This document shows positions 57,754 to 64,000 of a DNA stretch of 64,000 nucleotides, piece by piece; position 1 is the first letter of the stretch; each line of letters starts with the position of its first letter. The DNA is from Larix kaempferi (taxonomy: Eukaryota > Streptophyta > Pinopsida > Pinales > Pinaceae), in the NCBI GenBank assembly GCA_027924585.1, contig BSBM01000150.1, positions 16,406,501 to 16,470,500 on the forward strand, in the 5' to 3' direction. Under the pieces are notes generated by a model, which saw nothing but the letters and a program-made list of their open reading frames with translations, made no database searches and was not told the origin of the DNA. Position numbers and translations under genes: made by a program.

Positions 57754-60700
57754 TGTTGGAATATTGGCCAATACTTAGCCAAATTTCTGAATATGCAAAA
57801 CAATATTTTTCCCACTTTGGGAGATTGATTTCTTGCACATGTGACCATCATAAGGAAAACTGAAAGCATGGGTGGATAACCACTTCAAAAAGGAACATAT
57901 CTATGTCACCCTATGAATTTTATTAGCACAAGGACACCTCCTTGCAGTCATTTCCAAATGGTTTTTTAATACTGCTAATTCAACACTTAGACAAAAATTG
58001 TCAAACCCTAGGGTAACATGAGATTTTTATTTTCACCAATTTTGAAGTGTGAGACACCCAATGGATAGAGGCCAACAAGGTGACTTCATCTAAACCAATT
58101 TCACCTCTTGAAGCCTCTTTATATCTCCTCGGCGGGAATTTTACTGGAGTAGTGCAAATCAAGCTGAGAGGCACTTTTGGCAGATTGATATTGATGACAA
58201 CACATTAATGACAAAGACATGGAAGTGTTGAAGAAGACTATGACAAGGCTAATGCATGACAAGTGGGAGAAGATGATGTGGTAAGTATTGGTAATATGGA
58301 GGACAAGCAATGGAAAACACATTAATGACAAAGTGTTGATGACTCGACAAAGGAGCATGCCAAGGAAAGCAAGATTGATAGGATGAAAAAGGAGTATGAC
58401 AAGGACAACAATATGATGGTGAAAATATCAAGCAAGCATGAGATCATGTCAAGCAAGCATAAAAAATGTTGTTGACATGCATGATGAGGATGACTTGTTG
58501 ACATGGAGGAAGCATGACAAATGTTGTTGACTAAGCAAGCAAGCAGGACAAAGATGATGACATACATGATTATAAGAAAGACAAAGATGATGACATACAT
58601 TTTGAAAAGCAAGCATATATTGATGATGAGGTGGACAAGGATGATGGAAAGCAAGACAAGAGTGACTGTGGGTAATTTGTTTTTAGTGCTGCGGGAATTT
58701 CCTTAATGGAGATGCGGGCATATTCAAGGCTCTTGCGGGCATAAGGTTGAGGCTTCCTGCGGGATTTTAAATGACCCTATTGTGGGAATTTTAATAAGGC
58801 ATTGCAGGCATATCTTAAGGCCCATGCGGGAATATGTTGAAGAGCCATGCAGGCAAGAAGAAGAAGGCCCTTGAGGGGATATTGGAAGACCCTATGCGGG
58901 CATTTTTATGGAGGCATGCATGCATTTACATGAAGCCACTAAAGGCATAAATAAAAGTCCCTTGAGGGCATTTCTAGCGGCCCTTGCAAGCATAAACAAA
59001 GAACCCTTACGGGAATTCTGGATGTAGGTTAAAGGACATAACATAAAAAATGAAAAAGTCGGTTGTATCCTTAATTAAAGGATGGCCCCTTCCCCCAAAA
59101 AAATCTTATTTGGTGTATTTTATTAATTAATTGAAAAATACCAAATGATGTGGCATGAAAATCAGATGGTTGAAGGATGGCCACCACAAGTATTTATTGT
59201 TGGATGTTAAAAATGAAAATGACATGGCATGGTTGGTTAATTCCTTGATTAAAGGATGGCCATATTAAATAAATCATATTTGATTTATTTAATCATTTTA
59301 ATGATAAAAATAAAAATAAAAAGGGATGTCAACCTCCAATTTTTATGGAAAGAAAAAGGTATAAATAGAAGACAATATATTTATTTTTAAAAGAATCAAG
59401 AGGTGTAGATTTTGGAGGTGTGTAGCAGCTCTAAGTTCGGTGGTCTCAGTTTTCTGGGTATTGGGGTAGCAACAACAACAAGAAAATCAATGAAGAAATA
59501 TTCCTTCTTTCATATTTTGTTGGGGTTAAATTGAGGTAGCACGTTGTGATGAACATGCTTATTTGATGAAATGTTGATGATATTCTGGGGCTGCTGAATG
59601 AAGTGATCATGGACAAGATACTTTTGGACAGAATGCTAATGACATGCTAGCAAATGATGAAAACAGAAAGGATGTGTTGAATGATGTGTTGAAGGACAGA
59701 ATGAAGATGAGCACAGGACAAAATGTTGAAGTACTCATGAACAAAATGTTAAAGTGCTCATGATGAATCCAGCAGCAAATTGATATGAGATGATGAGATG
59801 ATTGTATTTTTATTGAAATCTTGACAGAGATAAGATGACTGAAGATCTGTTTATTTCTGGGCATGATAAATTCAGATCTTTTAGACAACAACATATTAAG
59901 AAGGCATGGACATCATGATGAGGTGACAATGACAATGCTTAATGTGGACAGTTCTGGTCAAGACAGTGACAAGTTGATGATGAGATTGGTTGAGACAGAT
60001 TGGTTGTTGATGATGTTATATGACAATGGCTGAAGATATGTGTGTGTGTGATGATATGAGTATGTAAATTGTATAGTAAATGCAAGGTAGTCTTGCATCT
60101 GGGGTTTGGAAACGTCAACTCTTATTAGGTGGGTCTAAGAAAACTAGGTTGGGTCTTGGATGAGGATTTGGTGCTCTTTGTATCAGTTGGTGCTGAATTA
60201 CCTTAACGGTTGTAGTCGGTCCCACAAAATACAAAAAGAATACGAAGATTAAATTGTGTTGTGTTCTCTTGTGTTATGGTTCTTGTTATGACTCCATGAT
60301 TTAGATGATGACTCCATGATTTAGATGCTTATGATTCATGAATGATTAAGTGATGGATTTTTATGAAATGATCATGTAAATGGTAGAATAATGCATTGAT
60401 GAATTGTTAGTTGATTGGTAGAATTTGAAAAGGATTGAAAAATGGCCTCACATTGATTCACCTCCCTATCAGTGTGAACATTGTGTCCAACAGATATATT
60501 CCTCCTCAGAGACTCTTTAGACAATCTGAGACCATGGTTGGATGCACCAAACAACATTATAGAGATCCATACTCTCAAAATGAATTAAGACATCACACTC
60601 AAGACATGGCGGGCATTTTACGAAGGTCACTTAGGCAGTTTTAGTGATTTTACACTTAGACAATTTTGCACTTTCCTAGACTTGGTCCAATCTCCCTGAA

Positions 60701-61547
60701 ACCCTGTTTTGGTAGATCCATAACTTCTTCCTCAGACACTTTTAAGTCAATATGAGAACATGGTCAGGTAGAAAAAACAAAAACCTACAAGTTGACCATA
60801 TGGTGCGAGAATTTTCTTCAAACCACAAACTATGGCGGGAATTTCCCTAAGGCCACTTAGGCAATTTTTCTGCTTTGGTGTAAAAGCAACCTAAAACCCT
60901 GTTTTGGCAAGATGTTATCTTTGTCATCAAACACCTTCTGTGAAAACTAAGTCCATGGTTGGATAACCTCTTTGGAAAGCTAGAGCATGATAGTTCCACA
61001 TAATTTTTATCATCCTCCCATGAGGTATGACGAGCATTTTCCCAAGGCCACCTGGACTATTTTTCCAACACTTAGCCATTTCCAAGAATTTCTCCAAGGT
61101 TTATCCTGAAACCCTATTTTGGCAGACTTATAAATTTCTCCTCAGAAATGATTAAGGCAAACCAAGACCATGGCTAGATAGCCACTTCAACAAGCTATAG
61201 CCTGCTATGTTGGTGCGGGAATTTTATTCAAACCATGAATTATGGTGGGCATTCTCTTAGAGTAGTTTTGACTACTTTTTCATACTTAGTCAATTTCCAA
61301 AGTTTCACAAACTTGCCATATTTTTCCAGAACGATGTTAGATTACAACATTGAATTCCTGATAGCACCAAAACACCATCATGTGTCTTTCCAGCATCATC
61401 ATATATGCCACGTCATCATACCTGACATGACATTACTTCCTTTCTCATTCCTTTGTCTTTCACTGAGTTTACCCTGCCATCATGTCTTTGGTTATCCTTT
61501 TGTCATTCACTGAACTACTTTGACATCAATGACAATCACATTCAACA
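57754..61547. mobile_element. Solo LTR or non-coding LTR element, 3.8 kb
   Basis: An insertion in a transposase intron: starts TGTTGGAAT, ends ATTCAACA (near-perfect inverted ends), with TGTAT on both sides (57749-57753 and 61548-61552). A TATA-like GGTATAAATAGAAG lies near 59358. No protein domain and no internal LTR pair were seen. Phrases like GCGGGAATTT and CCACTTAGGCA recur. A very long solo LTR is the simplest reading; a decayed whole element cannot be excluded. Confidence 0.75.
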
Positions 61548-64000
61548 TGTATCATATATTATATAAATCTTTGTTTTTTTAAGTGAATTATGTTCAGTGC
61601 GGTATGTACCTATATTGATTCATTAGTGTTAATTTGATTTTGTTGATGTTTCATGAATGCCATTAAGGCACGAATGGGCTTCCATGAGGAATGAAAATTT
61701 ACCCAATGCAATTCAGTAGGTTTCCATACTACGAGCACCTACAAATAGTTCATTTGTTTGATACAATGAATATTAGGAAGAACATAATAGAAATGTTATG
61801 GCGAATATTAGATGGAAGGGCTGGAAAAGAAAGAATTGGAAAGATTTGTAGTGACATCCAAGAAGCTAATCACGCATTGAAAAGTGTGATTATTAATTCT
61901 AATGGAGATGGCCGTCAACGGAATATTAGTCTTCCTTGGTGCTTGACGAACCAACATAGCAATATTGTAAAAGAGGTCATCAGAAAAAGTAGGTTTCCGA
62001 CGGCATTTTCGTCTAACATAAATAATATCTTAACGAAAAAAGGTGATTTTGTTGGGGTTAAAACACATGACTGGCATACATTCATTAAGGTAATTAAGAG
62101 TTTATAATATATTTCCTTATTTGTATGCACTATTTTATTAATTTTATTCTCTTATTAGGAAATAAATAATAATTATGTGTTTTTTGATACAGTGTGTTCT
62201 ACCTTTGTCTCTCCCAAATGACTTTGACAACAACATAAAACAAATTATTTATGTTCTTGGAAAATACATGAGGTAAGTAATGTTTTATATGGAAAATGTA
62301 CTTGGTCTATGATTTGTAGCGGAACTTATTGACATATTAATTGACATATTATGTTTTTCCCGCAAATTTTATATATGGCTTGATATTATTTTATTACATC
62401 ATTTGTAGGTGGATTTCATCAAAAGAAATCCATAAAGAAGATATAAGGTATTGGAAGAGAGAAATTCCCCGACTAATGTGTGAAATGCAACAATATCTAC
62501 CTCCAGCATTTTTCAATCCACAAGAACACTACTTCATACACTAAGTTGAGGAGATTGAATTATGTGGACCAGTACACACAAGGTCGATGTGGATGGTGGA
62601 GAGGCAATTGAAGTCATTGAAGGATTTTGTTACACAAAGAGCACGTCCTGAAGGTTCTATGGTTGAGGGATATATGGTATATCAATGCATGGTGTATATT
62701 AGTGAATATCTACCTAAATTAGTAGAAAATATGAATGTGCCTCGCATTTGGCATCTCGACTCCATCAACAAATTAGAAGGGGAGGTCCTATTGGGGAAAG
62801 GTGCAATGAGGACCATGAAAGGTAATTATTAGATTTTGTGGAATTAATAAATTACACATATATTTTTCCAATTTTATTTTATCATATTGATTTTTCATTT
62901 TTTTATTAATCCTTCATATTAAACTATATTAAACTATGCCTTTAATGATATCTAATTAATGATATTGAATTGTTATTTTTTCATATAGTTGCTCAAGTGT
63001 GGGATGCTTTACATTTATACATTGCAAATAACCTTGATTGGATGGAGCATTGGATAGAAGATTATGAAGAACACTTCGGTAGGTTATCATGGGAAGGGAT
63101 CAGTAAGATGATTAAAATATTTCATCGTCATCAATATCAATTTACTGATCTTACGTCGCAGAGGGAAGTTGATTTAGCCTATGGTTTAAAATATAAAAAG
63201 GAAAGTAAATTGTTTACCCACATTTTTCTAGTTACTTCCCATTTTTTCCATGTATTTGGTTTGTTTAAGTTGTCAAATATATTTTCTAAGTCCTATATGA
63301 CCTTTATTAATTCACAATGTATTTTTTGCTTGTTTTCAATGTTGTTGTTGAAACATCACAAGGTTATGTGGTGTAATGGTCATAAACTTCGTATCAAAAT
63401 GTTGGATGATAAGATGAAAACCTCGGATTGTGGGATAACTGCAGTGTTTAAGGTCACCAATGTTTTCTCTGCAAGTGACAGACATCCAGAAAAAACTAAG
63501 AATAGGTATTATGGGAATTTGGAGGACATAATTGAGTGTGATTTTAATTACTTTAAAATAGTTTTGTTTGAGGTGAAGTGTTACAGGCTACGGATGCATG
63601 AACGTGATCCTGAAAGAACTGTTATTGAGCATGCTAATGGATTTACCATGGTTAATACAAGGGCATTTGAATCGGGTACAGAGCCTTATGTTCTTCCAAG
63701 TCAATGCGAGCAAGTATTTTACTCAGAGATACCAGGTAAAGCAGGTTGGTCATATGTTGTTAGATACGATCCAAGAGGAAGACCAGTAAAGTATAATCAT
63801 GTAGATGATGAAGATAATCACGAAGAAGAAGATGATGATGATTCAGATTAGGAGAAGGTGGCTGCATTCGATGTGTTATATGAATAAGTTGAAGAGTTTG
63901 ATCATCCAAATGTAGCAGAAGATGATCTCATTGACGATGTCGATGACTATATTAGCGAAGATGACGTTGTTGATGATGTTGATGTGAATGAGACTTTCAT

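Larger units (their letters stand above)
55915..64000 (+). mobile_element. CACTA-2: second element of the same CACTA family (partial)
   Basis: Same gene order and strong similarity to CACTA-1, in the opposite orientation. Homology begins abruptly at the end of the R LTR and continues to the window edge. No TIR is visible; the left part should lie beyond R and the right part beyond 64000. It is interrupted by a hAT-like MITE and a solo-LTR-like element. Confidence 0.85.
55915..64000 (+). pseudogene. CACTA transposase (tnp2 type), CACTA-2 copy, partial
   Basis: Exons matching CACTA-1: 55915-56063 (5' cut by R), 56220-56779, 56922-57003 plus 57296-57393 (split by a MITE), 57505-57731, 61668-62089, 62193-62272, 62409-62821, 62989-63200 and from about 63348 onward. 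The tnp2 exon 56220-56779 is intact, including VLRMPADG where CACTA-1 has a stop, and DGVNPFGELRSTYSVWP. The DUF4218 exon has a TAA after QEHYFIH where CACTA-1 has CAA (Gln). Both splice sites of the last intron are lost (GAAAGT and TTG), yet the intron is open, giving one frame of 293 codons (62970-63851). The acidic tail has TAG 63849-63851 and a further TAA. A TGA in EE|HLTY is shared with CACTA-1. Confidence 0.88.

Noticed and set aside
1-64000. tRNA, rRNA, CRISPR or bacterial-type operon features
   Set aside because: None seen; the spliced genes, CACTA ends and LTR elements show a plant nuclear sequence.

Overview
The window looks like intergenic DNA of a large, repeat-rich seed-plant genome. 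A gymnosperm or conifer is my best guess, because of the family types and the depth of nesting; this is an inference, not proven by the sequence. I find no ordinary host gene, tRNA, rRNA or CRISPR. Nearly every base can be assigned to transposable elements inserted into one another, and several have complete ends and target-site duplications (TSDs).

Layout. The outermost element is a CACTA (En/Spm) transposon on the + strand (CACTA-2, from 55915 past the right edge). An LTR retrotransposon on the - strand ('R') appears to be inserted in it. Its 5' LTR is 53964-55914, and its interior is split into 52103-53963, 33631-33679, 23898-24271 and 1-1458; the last piece carries an open reading frame that runs off the left edge. 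Three elements sit inside R. (1) CACTA-1, 1459-23894, 22.4 kb, on the - strand, has matching 15-bp TIRs and a GAT duplication. (2) A non-coding LTR element, 24272-33625, on the - strand. (3) A Ty3/gypsy Tat/Ogre-like element, 33680-52097, on the + strand, has a CAAAG duplication. Smaller insertions are a copia-type solo LTR (17171-17819) in CACTA-1, and a hAT-like MITE (57004-57287) and a 3.8-kb solo-LTR-like element (57754-61547) in CACTA-2.

CACTA-1 carries three coding blocks, all on the - strand. The first is a ten-exon tnp2-type transposase gene (22400-17838) with Transpos_assoc, tnp2, DUF4218 and DUF4216 regions. The second is an uninterrupted 289-codon ORF of unknown family (13556-12687). 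The third is a multi-exon TnpA-like (Transposase_24) gene ending at 6483. Its exons join in phase with a SET-domain exon (10444-9596) through four small exons, three of which repeat the coding sequence at the end of the SET exon. A TnpA-like protein with an N-terminal SET methyltransferase-like domain is the most unusual thing in the window.

The Tat-like element has gag, protease, reverse transcriptase, RNase H and integrase, plus a second RNase H placed after integrase. It also has an antisense, intron-containing plant-mobile-domain-like gene near its 3' end. A 2,868-bp block holding RNase H, integrase and the second RNase H is tandemly duplicated and almost identical between copies. Most coding regions are broken by stops, many of the kind expected from C-to-T decay of methylated DNA (CAG to TAG, CGA to TGA). 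The integrase and second RNase H frames remain open.
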